From positions 1 to 39,179 of the forward strand of contig CALJAP010000077.1 in NCBI GenBank assembly GCA_938027655.1: a stretch of DNA of 39,179 bases. Reading direction: 5' to 3'. Shown here one piece after another: positions 24,208 to 34,945 of this stretch. Source of the stretch: an uncultured bacterium (GTDB taxonomy: Bacteria; Armatimonadota; HRBIN16). A program made the translations under genes and the position numbers. Position 1 is the first letter of the stretch. Every line of letters starts with the position of its first letter. The notes beneath the pieces were generated by a model. That model was not told where the DNA came from and ran no database searches. It saw nothing but the letters and a program-made list of their open reading frames with translations.

Positions 24208-26277
24208 TCACTGTATCCCCAAGTAGCCGTCTACGCGCCAGCTCGCACCGCCGGGTGTTTGCAATTGGATCGGCGTGCCCTGTGGGTTTAACGCCAGCAA
24301 CCGCTTTCGCCCGTCTGGCAGAGCTATCCGCGAGGCAAAGGCGGCGCCGTCTGGAGCGGCAGATAGTATCTCCGCCTGCAGCTGCCTACCCTTCAGGCTC
24401 AACGCCCATACCGCGCGCAGGGTGTTGCCCGTTCTGCGCAACACAAGCACCGGAACGCGGTCTTGCGAGTGTTTGCCCACCCCCAGCGCGGTAATCAGCT
24501 CAAAGGGGGCATCGCTTGCCAGCGTTGCGGTAAGGGTGTTGCCCCCGCTCTGGCGAATGCTCAGGGTAATGGCTCCTTTCACCGGTCGAATAGTTGGCTC
24601 GCTCAGGTAGCTGTAGCCGCGTTTGGCAGGAGGCTGCCATTTTGTGCCCTCGGGCAGGTGCTCCCACGAACCCTGCAGGTGAAAGGCGATATCCAGAAGA
24701 TGCTCCCCCTCGCACCGCACCGAGTCCAGCACGACGATAACCTCCTCGCTGAGCAGGGCGACCGCACGCACGAATCGCACATCAGGATAGATGGCTCCCG
24801 CGCTGGCTACCACGAAGTCCACGCCGTTTGTGCTGCCGAATTGCAGGCATTTGCCTTCGGTGGGCTGCTGGTCACCCTCGTCCATCACCAGCGTATTGTG
24901 CGCCAGAGTGGTGCGGTACCAGTTTGCATGAATGGGCACCCCATACCGCGCCATGCCCGGGTCGGAAGCGACCGGTGCGCCTGCGGCGTGTATCTCCAGA
25001 TGCAGCTTATCAGGGTGTCCGTGTCCTCCGCCGTGCCGACCGTATTTCAGGCAGAGCCACGTGGCTTTTTCTCCGCGCCCTTTCGCCAGAATCGCATAGC
25101 CCGAGGTGGGGTAGTTTGTGCTGCGCCATCTCGCTGCCGTCGGCTTCGGAAGGGCTTCCACACCGAACCAAAGCGCGTAGTCGTTCTCGCGATTGCTTGC
25201 CGCAAGCAGCTGCAGGTAGAGAGGGTTCTTGTAGCGGGCGTATGCGAGCTCATAGGCGGGCGCCTGCGCACGCAAGTTGACCTCTGTGCTGTCGTTGAAC
25301 GCCGGCAGCAACAGGCTGGGGCTGGCAAAGCGGAACGGAGCGTCGTACATGCGCTTCAGCTCCTCGCCGTAGAGGTCTATTCCGCAGTTTCGCGCCGCTT
25401 CGGTCAGGTGCCACAGGGAGGATAGCGTATAAAAGTGGTAACCCCATGCGCCTTCCCACCACATGCCGTCGGCAGTGACGCCTTTGCGCAGTTGCGTCCA
25501 GTAGCCACGCTCCGGGTGGTGGATAGCCTGTTGAATCAGCTCCTCTTCTTCCAGCAACAGCCCCACCAGCCCCACCGCGCTGTTTTTCCAGCACTGGATG
25601 TTGTGCACGCCCAGCTGGTGAGGTAATATCACCTCGCGGGCGGCAGGCAGAAAGAGCTTGTGAGCCAGCAGGTCGCGGTTGGGCGGGGAGAGGGTTTGCC
25701 AAATCAGGTCCACCCCTTGCGCCATCGGCATCAGCCACACCGCTTCGTCAAGGGTTTGTGGACCCACCCTGCCACCGCCGACCCGTGCTTCGCCACGAAT
25801 GGTATGCAGGGGATAAGAGGCGTAGCGTTCGGCATACTGCAGGGCAATCTCCGCCGCTTTGCGGGCGTAGCGCGCGTTGCCGGTCACCTGGTAGAGGACG
25901 CCCAGGTCGCGCACGCGGTTTGCCAGCATCCCATGCACGTTCATGATAACGCAGCCATCGTAGTCCTGTTCAGGGCGGTTGGGGTCACTGCGGAAACGCC
26001 TGTTGTCCACCGGGCAGATGTGTTCCCATTGCCATTCGCCGATGCGCTCGCCCGTTCGCAGCGCAGCACCGTGTTCCGGGCAGGCATAGTAGTGGTACCA
26101 GTTTCCGCCTCGTGGTGGCAAGGTGACCGACTCCTTCAACCATTCCTCGCCGTTTTGCAACAGGACGCGCCACCGCTTCTGTGCCCATTCACAGCGTTCC
26201 ACACGCGCTTTCAACGCCTCGATACCCTGCCGCCCAAAAAGCAAGCGGGGATGCTCCGGCAACGATGGAATGCTCAT
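24208..26277 (-). CDS. Heparinase II/III-like / alginate-lyase-type polysaccharide lyase
   Basis: A 689-residue protein with GAGGAGG upstream of the ATG. The N-terminal half is an (alpha/alpha) toroid: W-L-M-P-M-A-Q-G-V-D-L, VHNIQCWKNSAVGL (catalytic-region Asn/His of this fold) and DGMWWEGAWGYHFYTLSSLW with the conserved Glu-Gly and Tyr. The C-terminal half is the beta-sheet domain of heparinase II/III: LCLKYGRHGGGHGHPDKLHLEIH, DPGMARYGVPIHANWYRTTLAHNTLVMD. These fit PL15/PL17/PL21-type lyases acting on uronic-acid polymers. No signal peptide is visible, so it is probably cytoplasmic and acts on imported oligosaccharides, or the start is further upstream. The substrate is unknown. Confidence 0.88.
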   Translation of the reverse strand: MSIPSLPEHPRLLFGRQGIEALKARVERCEWAQKRWRVLLQNGEEWLKESVTLPPRGGNWYHYYACPEHGAALRTGERIGEWQWEHICPVDNRRFRSDPNRPEQDYDGCVIMNVHGMLANRVRDLGVLYQVTGNARYARKAAEIALQYAERYASYPLHTIRGEARVGGGRVGPQTLDEAVWLMPMAQGVDLIWQTLSPPNRDLLAHKLFLPAAREVILPHQLGVHNIQCWKNSAVGLVGLLLEEEELIQQAIHHPERGYWTQLRKGVTADGMWWEGAWGYHFYTLSSLWHLTEAARNCGIDLYGEELKRMYDAPFRFASPSLLLPAFNDSTEVNLRAQAPAYELAYARYKNPLYLQLLAASNRENDYALWFGVEALPKPTAARWRSTNYPTSGYAILAKGRGEKATWLCLKYGRHGGGHGHPDKLHLEIHAAGAPVASDPGMARYGVPIHANWYRTTLAHNTLVMDEGDQQPTEGKCLQFGSTNGVDFVVASAGAIYPDVRFVRAVALLSEEVIVVLDSVRCEGEHLLDIAFHLQGSWEHLPEGTKWQPPAKRGYSYLSEPTIRPVKGAITLSIRQSGGNTLTATLASDAPFELITALGVGKHSQDRVPVLVLRRTGNTLRAVWALSLKGRQLQAEILSAAPDGAAFASRIALPDGRKRLLALNPQGTPIQLQTPGGASWRVDGYLGIQ

Positions 26278-26350
26278 ACACGCTCCCTCCTCAACCGTTT
26301 TTCAAGGCGTACTTCGGTATAGAGGGGAAACTTCCTATGCCGCTGCTTAA

Positions 26351-26461
26351 TGTAGCCCCCACTGTAGCCGCAGGCTTTAGCCTGCGTCAATTAATGTAGC
26401 CCCCATTGTAGCCGCAGGCTTTAGCCTGCGTCAATTAACGTAGCCCCAATGTAGCCTGCGC
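26351..26461. repeat. Tandem 44-bp palindromic repeat (2.5 units)
   Basis: Two units (26351-26394, 26395-26438) differ at one base, and a third is truncated (26439-26461). Each carries the palindrome GCAGGCT-TTA-AGCCTGC-type core and a TGTAGCCCCC start. The array fills most of the space (26278-26467) between the lyase gene and the end of the desaturase gene. Confidence 0.9.
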
Positions 26462-26467
26462 ACACGG

Positions 26468-27514
26468 TTATAGCACAACCTGCCCTTCCACCTTTCGCAG
26501 GCGCAACAGCCGCGCGGCGTCACGGAAGCCCACCAGATGCTTGCGCTGCTCATCGTACAGGTGCAGGTCGGCGAAAGCGGCATGGACAGCGTCCCTCAGG
26601 GTGAGAGTAGGCGCCATCTGCAATGCAGGCACATCCCGATACGCTTTTTCCAGTAAGTAGTTCGGGATACGCGGCGCGAGGTGGTGGACGTGATGGAAGC
26701 CGATATTGCCCGTTAGCCACTGCAGCACACGTGGAAGGCGCAGATAGGATGCTCCTTCCAGCCCAGCCCGCAGGAACTCCCAGCGCGGGTCACGCTCCCA
26801 GTAGCTATCTTCAAACTGGTGCTGCACGTAGAAGAGAAACAGTCCCACTGCACTCGCCACGTACTGGACAGGTAGATACACCAGCCACACCGCCTTCCAG
26901 CCGAACAGCAGGACGATGGCGGCGATGTACAGCGCGATGCCCAGATTGGTGAGCATCACGCTTCGAAACAGGACGGACTTCCTCCGCGAGATACCCATCG
27001 GTATCCGGTAGCCCACCATGAAGACAACAAAGGGGCCCAACAGATACATCGCCAGCGGATGCCGAAAGATGCGATATCGCAGGCGCTGCCGGGGTGTTGC
27101 GTCCAGATACTCCTGCAAGGTCATCGTGTACACGTCGCCCACGCCACGTTTATCCAGATTGCTGCTCGTGGAGTGATGGATGGCGTGTGTATACTGCCAC
27201 GCCGCGTAGGGTACCATCGTCAAGATACTGCACGCGAAGCCCAGCGCGTTATTGGCAAGGCGATGGGGGAAGAAAGAGCCATGTCCGGCGTCGTGTTGCA
27301 GGATGAAGATGCGCACCAGAAACAACCCTGCCAGCACGTTGAGGGGAACGCTCCACGCCCAGTGGTGTTCCAGAACGCGAGCCGACAGGTAAATGAGCAG
27401 AAAGAAGGGGAGAAAGGTGGTGGCTATCTGCAAGATACTGCGCCAAACAATCGGTCGGGTATAGGGTTTTAACTGCATCCCCAGCTGCTTAAGGTAGTTC
27501 GGACTCGTTTGCAT
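26468..27514 (-). CDS. Membrane fatty acid desaturase
   Basis: A 348-residue integral membrane di-iron enzyme. The three histidine boxes are HDAGH (74-78), HAIHH (110-114) and HHVHH (274-278), separated by pairs of membrane helices, matching acyl-lipid (omega-6/delta-12-type) desaturases. It introduces double bonds into membrane fatty acids using oxygen, which indicates at least microaerobic life. GGCGGAG lies before the ATG and a TTGCAT-N18-TACACT promoter lies 39 bases upstream. It is divergent from ilvD and not in an operon. Confidence 0.92.
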   Translation of the reverse strand: MQTSPNYLKQLGMQLKPYTRPIVWRSILQIATTFLPFFLLIYLSARVLEHHWAWSVPLNVLAGLFLVRIFILQHDAGHGSFFPHRLANNALGFACSILTMVPYAAWQYTHAIHHSTSSNLDKRGVGDVYTMTLQEYLDATPRQRLRYRIFRHPLAMYLLGPFVVFMVGYRIPMGISRRKSVLFRSVMLTNLGIALYIAAIVLLFGWKAVWLVYLPVQYVASAVGLFLFYVQHQFEDSYWERDPRWEFLRAGLEGASYLRLPRVLQWLTGNIGFHHVHHLAPRIPNYLLEKAYRDVPALQMAPTLTLRDAVHAAFADLHLYDEQRKHLVGFRDAARLLRLRKVEGQVVL

Positions 27515-27552
27515 ACTCTCCGCCTGATAGGTTGTGCGCCCGAAGGCTCCTT

Positions 27553-27582
27553 AGTGTAGCATATTCCGGCGGTCAGATGCAA
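27553..27582 (-). promoter_or_regulatory. Candidate promoter for the desaturase gene
   Basis: TTGCAT (27577-27582) and TACACT (27553-27558) on the minus strand with an 18-base spacer; expected start near 27546, about 32 bases before the ATG. Confidence 0.5.
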
Positions 27583-27661
27583 GCCATATGGGACTACGCT
27601 AATCCTGCCCGAATATGGTATCCTGTATCTACACCAACCCTGAGAGTTATGAGGTGACCTG

Positions 27662-29347
27662 ATGCGCAGCGACATCATCAAAAAAGGTTTTGAGCGTGCG
27701 CCACATCGTTCTCTGTTGAAGGCGACGGGCGTGCGCGACGAGGATATGGACAAGCCCTTCATCGCGGTGTGCAACTCCTTCGTGGAGATTGTGCCGGGGC
27801 ATGTGCACCTGAACAAGGTGGGCGAAATCGTCAAGCAGGCGATACGCGAGGCGGGCGGTGTGCCCTTCGAGTTCAACACCATCGGAGTAGACGATGGCAT
27901 CGCGATGGGGCATGCGGGCATGAAGTACTCCCTGCCCAGCCGCGAGCTGATTGCGGACGCAGTGGAGACGATGGTACGGGCACACTGCTTCGACGGTATG
28001 ATTTGCATCCCCAACTGCGACAAGATTGTGCCCGGTATGTTGATGGCGGCGATGCGCGTGAACATTCCCACCGTGTTCGTTTCGGGCGGACCGATGGCGG
28101 CGGGCAAGACACCCGACGGCAGGGTAGTAGACCTCATTTCGGTCTTCGAGGGCGTGGGCGCATACAAAGCGGGACATATCGACGAAAGCCAGCTGAAGGT
28201 GCTGGAGGATTTCGGGTGCCCGACCTGCGGTTCCTGTTCGGGCATGTTTACCGCCAACTCCATGAACTGTCTGTGTGAGGCGCTGGGCATGGCTCTGCCC
28301 GGCAACGGAACGGTGCTGGCGGGCACAAAGGACAACCTCAATCCCGCGCGGGTGGAGCTGTTCCGCAAGGCGGCGTTTGCGCTGATGGAGCTCGTCCGGC
28401 GCGACATCAAGCCTCGTGACATCGTGACGCGCGAAAGCATCGACAACGCTTTTGTGCTGGATATGGCGATGGGCGGTTCCACCAACACCCTGCTGCACAC
28501 GCTCGCCATTGCGCACGAGGCGGGCATCGACTACGACCTGAACCGCATCAACGCGCTTTCCAAGCGCACGCCGAACATCTGCAAGGTCGCGCCCAGCAGT
28601 CACTACCACATCGAGGACGTGGACAGAGCAGGGGGCATCAGCGCGATACTGAAGGAGCTGACGCGGGTGGACGGGTTACTGCATCTGGACCGCCTGACCG
28701 TGACGGGCAAGACGCTGGGCGAGAACATCGCCGATGCGCGTATCCTCGACCCCGACTGCATCCGTCCTATCGAGAGGGCGTACTCGCAGAGCGGCGGGCT
28801 GACGGTGCTGTTCGGCAACCTCGCGCCGGAAGGAGCGGTGGTCAAGACCGCCGGTGTCGACCCGAAGATGCTGGTGTTCGAGGGACCTGCCGTCATTTTC
28901 GAGAGTCAGGAGGAGGCGTGCGAAGGCATCCTGAACGGCAAAGTGAAGCCGGGCGATGTGGTGGTTATCCGCTACGAGGGTCCCAAAGGCGGTCCCGGCA
29001 TGCAGGAGATGCTCGCGCCTACCAGCTACATCATGGGGCAGGGGTTAGGCGACAAGGTGGCATTGATTACCGACGGACGCTTTTCTGGGGGCACACGCGG
29101 CGCATGCATCGGGCACGTCTCGCCGGAGGCAGCGGAGGGTGGACCCATCGGCTTACTGCAGCCGGGCGATGTCATCTCTATCAACATCCCCGAAGGGCGT
29201 CTGGAAGTCAGGCTGAGCGACGAGGAGCTGAACCGCCGTCGTCAGGGATGGAAACCGCTGAAGCGCGATATCCCTGAAGGCTGGCTACGCCGTTACGCGG
29301 CGATGGCAACCAGCGCGAGCACCGGCGCGGTGTTAAGGATACCGTGA
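27662..29347 (+). CDS. ilvD: Dihydroxy-acid dehydratase
   Basis: A 561-residue Fe-S enzyme of valine, leucine and isoleucine synthesis, converting 2,3-dihydroxy acids to 2-keto acids. Cluster cysteines are visible in [17 protein letters not shown] and [18 protein letters not shown]; further signatures are [29 protein letters not shown] and [22 protein letters not shown]. Length is typical. GAGGTG precedes the ATG by about 6 bases. It stands alone rather than with other ilv genes. A perfect hairpin lies downstream. Confidence 0.98.
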   Translation: MRSDIIKKGFERAPHRSLLKATGVRDEDMDKPFIAVCNSFVEIVPGHVHLNKVGEIVKQAIREAGGVPFEFNTIGVDDGIAMGHAGMKYSLPSRELIADAVETMVRAHCFDGMICIPNCDKIVPGMLMAAMRVNIPTVFVSGGPMAAGKTPDGRVVDLISVFEGVGAYKAGHIDESQLKVLEDFGCPTCGSCSGMFTANSMNCLCEALGMALPGNGTVLAGTKDNLNPARVELFRKAAFALMELVRRDIKPRDIVTRESIDNAFVLDMAMGGSTNTLLHTLAIAHEAGIDYDLNRINALSKRTPNICKVAPSSHYHIEDVDRAGGISAILKELTRVDGLLHLDRLTVTGKTLGENIADARILDPDCIRPIERAYSQSGGLTVLFGNLAPEGAVVKTAGVDPKMLVFEGPAVIFESQEEACEGILNGKVKPGDVVVIRYEGPKGGPGMQEMLAPTSYIMGQGLGDKVALITDGRFSGGTRGACIGHVSPEAAEGGPIGLLQPGDVISINIPEGRLEVRLSDEELNRRRQGWKPLKRDIPEGWLRRYAAMATSASTGAVLRIP

Positions 29348-29373
29348 CATTTACCGAACACCATGCATGGGGT

Positions 29374-29403
29374 GTAGGGGCAGACACACAGGTCTGCCCC
29401 TAC
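29374..29403 (+). repeat. Perfect 12-bp inverted repeat between ilvD and the DUF2227 gene
   Basis: GTAGGGGCAGAC (29374-29385) and its exact complement (29392-29403) with a 6-base loop. It lies between converging genes, so it may end transcription from both sides, and it looks like a dispersed palindrome rather than a classic T-tailed terminator. Confidence 0.7.
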
Positions 29404-29404
29404 G

Positions 29405-29920
29405 CTACATTGTCCTCTTAACCCATGTCGTCAATCCATCCGTCAGAGAGTGTACCACGCCGCCTGCGATTAAGCCGACCAGCGCGGACTGCGCCCAGGT
29501 GACGTGAGATTGCAGGCTCAGGCGCAGCTCCCTTTCCAGCGCGCGCAGTATCTCCGACTGGTTAATGGGCACAATCCACAGGTCAATAGCGTTCATGCCC
29601 AGCCTCAACAGTAGGTACAGCATGAAGAAGAAGTAGAGTGCGCGTAACAGCGGACCCAACAGCCAGCTGTGTGACAGCCAGTGGCGATGGGGGATCAGTA
29701 TCTGGTAAGGTAGCCAGAAGAAGCGGAACGCCCCCCACCGACGGTAGGCACGAGAGTTCACGTCCAGGTCGGGTGATAGTGCCAGCCCCGAGAACAGATA
29801 CGCACCAATGCCTACACCCACCGACGCCCAGTCGGGCGAGGGATGCATCCGGGCGATAACCGGCACCGAGGCTGCAGCGGTCAAAATGGTAATCGCGTCG
29901 TGCACCCGTCCGGAAGGCAT
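29405..29920 (-). CDS. DUF2227 family putative metal-binding membrane protein
   Basis: A 171-residue protein opening with MPSGRVHDAITI, then LSPDLDVNSRAYRRWGAFRFFWLPYQ, HRHWLSHSWLLGPLLR and, near the end, GLIAGGVVHSLTDGL. The His and Asp residues spread between hydrophobic helices are the DUF2227 pattern, related to the YdjM-like/metal-dependent hydrolase membrane proteins. No reaction is established. The ATG lies 2 bases after the rpoD stop codon, so it is probably translated from the dnaG-rpoD transcript. About four hydrophobic segments are seen. Confidence 0.88.
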   Translation of the reverse strand: MPSGRVHDAITILTAAASVPVIARMHPSPDWASVGVGIGAYLFSGLALSPDLDVNSRAYRRWGAFRFFWLPYQILIPHRHWLSHSWLLGPLLRALYFFFMLYLLLRLGMNAIDLWIVPINQSEILRALERELRLSLQSHVTWAQSALVGLIAGGVVHSLTDGLTTWVKRTM

Positions 29921-29922
29921 CC

Positions 29923-31046
<1,124 letters not shown>

Positions 31047-31050
<4 letters not shown>

Positions 31051-32855
31051 TCCCTTCGGTCGCGTCGCGCGTCGGAGTGCAGTTCATTGAGTAGCCTTTG
31101 GTACTCTTGATAGTTCACGCTATCTGGCGAGAAATCCTGCGCCAGCTGTGCAGAAATTTGCACCTGTCTCGAACGTTTGTGCCATCGCTTCAGGAAGCAT
31201 GCCGAATCGCGCAATACCTGCTCGTTCAACGGCTCTTCCAGCGACAGCCGTGTGGAGACCACCTCTCGCAGGCGCGGGTCGCTTAGCGCAGAAAGCAACG
31301 ACGGGAGATGCAGTTCCATACCCGCGTCCCACGCACGCCGTACCAACTCAAAAAATCGTTGAGCGGCTTCACTGACCATATCGCTTGCCTGAGCGATTTG
31401 CAAAACCAGCGTCCGCCACTCCTCTGAGATTATACCTCGCAGAAGGGCACTTTCTGCACGCACTACTCCAGACGGAAGCTGTTCGCCCACTTCTGCGATG
31501 GGAGCAGAATCCGGCGCGATTCGCCTGTTTTTCTTTTCCACTTCTTTATAACGCAAGAATCGTTCCACTTCCCGCCGAATCTGCGCCTCGGGTATACTGG
31601 GATTTGTAAAATAGGCGGGATGGAGCGGTGCCAGCTGCGTGATGTAGCCATCCCGCTCGATCTCCGAGGGGATCGCCGCCAGTATGGGAATGGCGGATTT
31701 CAGTACTTTGATTCTACCCTCTGCCGTGCTGGTATCGTACCGCCGGTAGAGGTCGTCCAGCAGGAACGCGGGCAGAGGCTGCGCTTTGTCCAGACACTCC
31801 TGCAAGGCGCGTGCGCCCAGCCGGCGCAACAGGCTGTCCGGGTCCTCACCGTCCGGCAGACGCGCGATAAGAACTTCTATCTCGTGTTGCTGCAACACCT
31901 CCGCAGCGCGCTTTGCCGCCTCCACACCCGCGCTGTCTGAATCGTAAACCACAATGACGCGCGACACGAGGCGCGAAAGGATGCCTATCTGTTCGTCCGT
32001 CAGGGCAGTGCCCATGGTGGCGATTGCATGGGTGAACCCTGCCTGGTGTGCTGCGACCACATCCATATAGCCCTCTAACAGCAGGGCGGTGCGTTCAGTC
32101 ATCATGCGCTCTTTCGCCAGATGCAGGGCATAGATGGTGCGGCTCTTGCGGAACAGGGGCGTTTCAGGGCTGTTCAGGTACTTGGGCTGAGCGTCGCCCA
32201 TCGCCCGTCCCCCAAAGGCGATAACGCGCCCCTGCCTGTCCCAGATGGGGAACATCAGTCGGTCCCGGAAGCGGTCGTAGTATTCGCCGTTCTCGCCCTG
32301 CACAACCAGCCCTGCTTCCGCCGCGATGGTCAACGGTATCTTTTTCGCCCGGATGAGGTTGGTGAGCGTGGACCAGTCAGGCGGGGCGTAGCCGATGCCA
32401 AAGCGTTCCTGCGTTTCGGCAGTGACAGCACGCTGTTGCAGTACGCGCTGGGGCAGGGGATAGCGTTTGAGCATGTCGCGGAAGAACTGCGCGGCGGTCT
32501 GGTTTACCTGCAGTATCTGCTCCCGGCGGTCTTTCTGTTCCTGAGTGGAGCCTGCGCCTGCGGTACGGAACTCCAGCCCCAGTCGCTCAGCAAGCAGTCG
32601 GGCTGCGTCCAGAAAGGTGACGTTTTCGATGCGCATGATGAAGTCGAACACGTCACCGTATTGTCCACAGCCGAAGCACCGCCATCGCTGCAGCGAGGGG
32701 TTCACCGTAAAGGAAGGTGTCTTCTCGGCATGGAACGGGCATAAACCTTTGAAGTTTTTGCCTGTTCGCTTCAGCGCCACGTACTGCGAGACCACCTCTA
32801 CGATGTCGCTGCGCGCACGAATTTCGTCCAGGTCTGCACCGGCGCGTGATGCCAC
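31047..32855 (-). CDS. dnaG: DNA primase
   Basis: A 602-residue primase that lays RNA primers at the replication fork. The N-terminal CHC2 zinc finger reads [13 protein letters not shown]...CFGCG. The catalytic TOPRIM domain shows [17 protein letters not shown] (acidic residue) and [18 protein letters not shown] (metal-binding DxD). The last 150 residues are helical and would contact the helicase. Two GTG starts are possible: 32855, 9 bases after GGAGG, is preferred over 32861, which is only 3 bases away. It is followed directly by rpoD. Confidence 0.97.
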
Positions 32856-32886
32856 AGACACCTTCCTCCATCAGGCTGGCTCCTGA

Positions 32887-32907
32887 GTGCTCTCCGTAGC
32901 GGAGCAC
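32887..32907 (-). terminator. Hairpin after the collagen-like protein gene
   Basis: GTGCTC (32887-32892) and GAGCAC (32902-32907) can pair around a 9-base loop, or with CCG/CGG as an 8-bp bulged stem. It lies just downstream of the stop codon at 32920 and before dnaG. No T-tract, so it is only a weak candidate. Confidence 0.35.
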
Positions 32908-32919
32908 GTGCTGTCTCGG

Positions 32920-33930
32920 CTACTGCTCCATAGCCGCTACGATGATAGAGACCACCTTGTTATCGTAGAGCTGGAACGCCACGTGATGATTGGGATAGCT
33001 CACGTACAGGGTGGCTCCCATGCTCTGGTGTTCTTTGGGCCAGCCATACGCGGCAACAACCTTCTGATAGGTATCGCCGAGCTTGATGCCGCGCGAAGTG
33101 CGTGCCAGTCCGGATTTGTCCTCGTAGCCAACCGCCTTCGCCTGCACCACGTAGCCGTCCTTGTTCACCAGAAACTCGTAGATAACGCCGCCCGGTCGCT
33201 CGTAAATGAGGGTGGTCTCCTGTTCGTACATCATGCCGCCCGGTGTGGTGCGCAAGCCGATGGAAGGCAAGCCAACGCCTGCGGGAGTGCCTCCCATGCC
33301 TGCCATGGCGGGCATACCGGGCGTCGCCGGGGTACCGGGCATCGGGGGCATACCGGGGCGCATGGGAGCACCGATACCGCCGGGCAGACCGGGCAAACCG
33401 GGAGCACCTGCCATCGGTGCGCCCATCATTAGACCGCCCGCCACCATCGCCATGCCTTCTTCCTCAGCCAGTCCTCCGCCAAAGCTTGGGGCTCCACCGC
33501 CTCCCAGCGCACCGAACCTGCCTCCGGCTGCCCTAAAACCTCCCGCGGCGGCGCCAACGCCTGCCATCGGAGGCATTCCGCCATACGCACCATACGATGG
33601 CATCCCGGGAGTGGGCCCCGTGCCCATGTAGCCGGAAACACCGGGCATACCGGGCATACCGGGTGCGCCTGCCAGCCCCGCACGTCCGGGTGCGCCTGCC
33701 ATGCCCGCTATACCTGCCTGTGCGCCCGGCAGGTTATATGCTACCTGTCCCACTGTAACCTGCGTAGGGTTGCCAAATCGCGCCAGCACGGTTTGCACTT
33801 TGGACAACATGCGGACGCCCAGAAACTGGCGTTCGATGGCGTGCGCCGGGTTTACCCACCCGAGCAAGCAAGCAGTGAACACAATACCTGCCACTCCGCC
33901 TTTTCGGAGCAAGCCTGCCATGCTCTTCAT
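32920..33930 (-). CDS. Secreted protein with collagen-like Gly/Pro/Met-rich insertion in a duplicated SmpA/BamE-like domain
   Basis: A 336-residue protein from an ATG with GGAGG 7 bases upstream. A signal peptide (cut near H-A-I-E at 30-33) precedes a module (36-66) with FLGVRMLSKVQTVLARFGNP. From about 68 to 232 the chain is low-complexity, with Gly-X-Y runs such as GAPGMPGMPGVSG and GAPGLPGLPGGIGAP and many Met and Pro. The end (234-336) has ERPGGVIYEFLVNKDGYVVQ and a second LGDTYQKVVAAYGWP...VAFQLYDNKVVSIIV. The two 'LG...V...(F/Y)G.P' modules look like a duplicated BamE/SmpA fold, with the collagen-like part inserted in the first. Function is unknown; a cell-surface structural role is inference. 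Confidence 0.8.
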   Translation of the reverse strand: MKSMAGLLRKGGVAGIVFTACLLGWVNPAHAIERQFLGVRMLSKVQTVLARFGNPTQVTVGQVAYNLPGAQAGIAGMAGAPGRAGLAGAPGMPGMPGVSGYMGTGPTPGMPSYGAYGGMPPMAGVGAAAGGFRAAGGRFGALGGGGAPSFGGGLAEEEGMAMVAGGLMMGAPMAGAPGLPGLPGGIGAPMRPGMPPMPGTPATPGMPAMAGMGGTPAGVGLPSIGLRTTPGGMMYEQETTLIYERPGGVIYEFLVNKDGYVVQAKAVGYEDKSGLARTSRGIKLGDTYQKVVAAYGWPKEHQSMGATLYVSYPNHHVAFQLYDNKVVSIIVAAMEQ

Positions 33931-34041
33931 CTGGTTTCCTCCCCTTCGTTCTTCGTTTCGCACCGAGAGAGCTTACTGGTGTGCACTCTTCGGCAACGGT
34001 AAACGGTTTTCCTGCCTGCGACCGGTAACTGTTTCTTTTAT

Positions 34042-34071
34042 AGTGTACCGTTCGCCGATTGTTAGACGCAA
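34042..34071 (-). promoter_or_regulatory. Candidate promoter of the collagen-like protein gene
   Basis: TTGCGT (34066-34071) and TACACT (34042-34047) on the minus strand with an 18-base spacer, giving a leader of about 105 bases. It has the same spacing and -10 as the desaturase promoter. Confidence 0.5.
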
Positions 34072-34128
34072 CGGGTGCATTGAAGGTAACGGGGGCGCGG
34101 AAAATTATTCGGTTCGCTTACCGAATGA

Positions 34129-34157
34129 TTGCGGATTGCTGGTGAGAATGTTATACT
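34129..34157 (+). promoter_or_regulatory. Promoter of the Tat lipoprotein gene
   Basis: TTGCGG (34129-34134), a 17-base spacer ending in an extended TGT, then TATACT (34152-34157). Start expected near 34164, leaving a leader of about 67 bases. Confidence 0.65.
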
Positions 34158-34230
34158 ATCACGGTATCACTCTGGCAGAGGTGGTACAGAACGCACGGGC
34201 AAAAGCAATCGCCCTTGGGGGTCGGAAAAG

Positions 34231-34872
34231 ATGAAAACGACGCGAAGGCAGTTTCTGCGTTTATCTTTTCTCCTCGCCCCCGCCCTTGCCGGGTGTGGTG
34301 GGGCAGACAACCCCTATTATCAGCCTCCGCAACCGGATTTCTGGTTGACAGGAAGCGAAGAGCAAATCGCAGAGCAGACCCGAATGGCTGTCCAGTTCGC
34401 CGTGAACAGCCGGCAGAGGGTTCGTCCTGTCACTCTCGGGGCTGCGGGGCAGATTTTCCGAATCGAACCCACCGAGAAAGCAAATGTTATCAGGCTCTCC
34501 CGATGGGCGGCAGGAAAGACGGATCAAGTCGCCATCCGCTGGGCGCTGGACGGTATGAGCTTTGACAACCGACAGGGCGTTCGCCTCAGCTCGAGAGGGA
34601 TTACAGACTGGGTCCGCTGGGGAGTGAAAGCCATCGTTTTGCTTTTGATCGTGTGGCTGGGGGCAAGTGTGGCGAAGTTCATCATGGCAGCGATAGCCAC
34701 TGTCGCCTTCTACCTGCTTTTAGCCGCTATTCTGGTAACCGCAGTGGGAATAGCCCTCGAATTGATAAAACTCACAGGGCTAACCTGGGACGACGTGACG
34801 GCGTTTGTGCAGACGACCGTTACCGCGGTGGTCAACCTCCTGAGGGAGGTGGTAAACTCTGTCTCTCCTTAG
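34231..34872 (+). CDS. Tat-exported lipoprotein with C-terminal membrane helices
   Basis: A 213-residue protein starting MKTTRRQFLRLSFLL. The twin-arginine motif TRRQFLRL and the lipobox LAGC (Cys22) predict Tat export and lipid attachment. The segment 25-125 (YYQPPQPDFWLTGSEEQIAEQ; then PVTLGAAGQIFRIEP and VAIRWALDGMSFD) is likely extracytoplasmic and beta-rich. Two hydrophobic helices (about 134-152 and 158-180) and an amphipathic end follow. A lipoprotein that also has membrane helices is unusual. GGAAAAG lies directly before the ATG. No family is recognised. It is monocistronic and divergent from the collagen-like gene. Confidence 0.65.
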   Translation: MKTTRRQFLRLSFLLAPALAGCGGADNPYYQPPQPDFWLTGSEEQIAEQTRMAVQFAVNSRQRVRPVTLGAAGQIFRIEPTEKANVIRLSRWAAGKTDQVAIRWALDGMSFDNRQGVRLSSRGITDWVRWGVKAIVLLLIVWLGASVAKFIMAAIATVAFYLLLAAILVTAVGIALELIKLTGLTWDDVTAFVQTTVTAVVNLLREVVNSVSP

Positions 34873-34890
34873 TACCACCCCGCCCCGCGT

Positions 34891-34940
34891 GATTATTTGC
34901 ATGGTGAGCGAAGCCGTTCCGCGTGCCTGTTACGCTGAAT
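34891..34940 (+). repeat. Dispersed composite repeat, copy C (head half only)
   Basis: GATTATTTG (34891-34899), then GTGAGCGAAGCCGTTCCGCG and TGTTACGCTGA, aligning with the heads of copies A and B. The complementary arm is missing, so this copy is truncated. Confidence 0.6.
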
Positions 34941-34945
34941 GCCGC

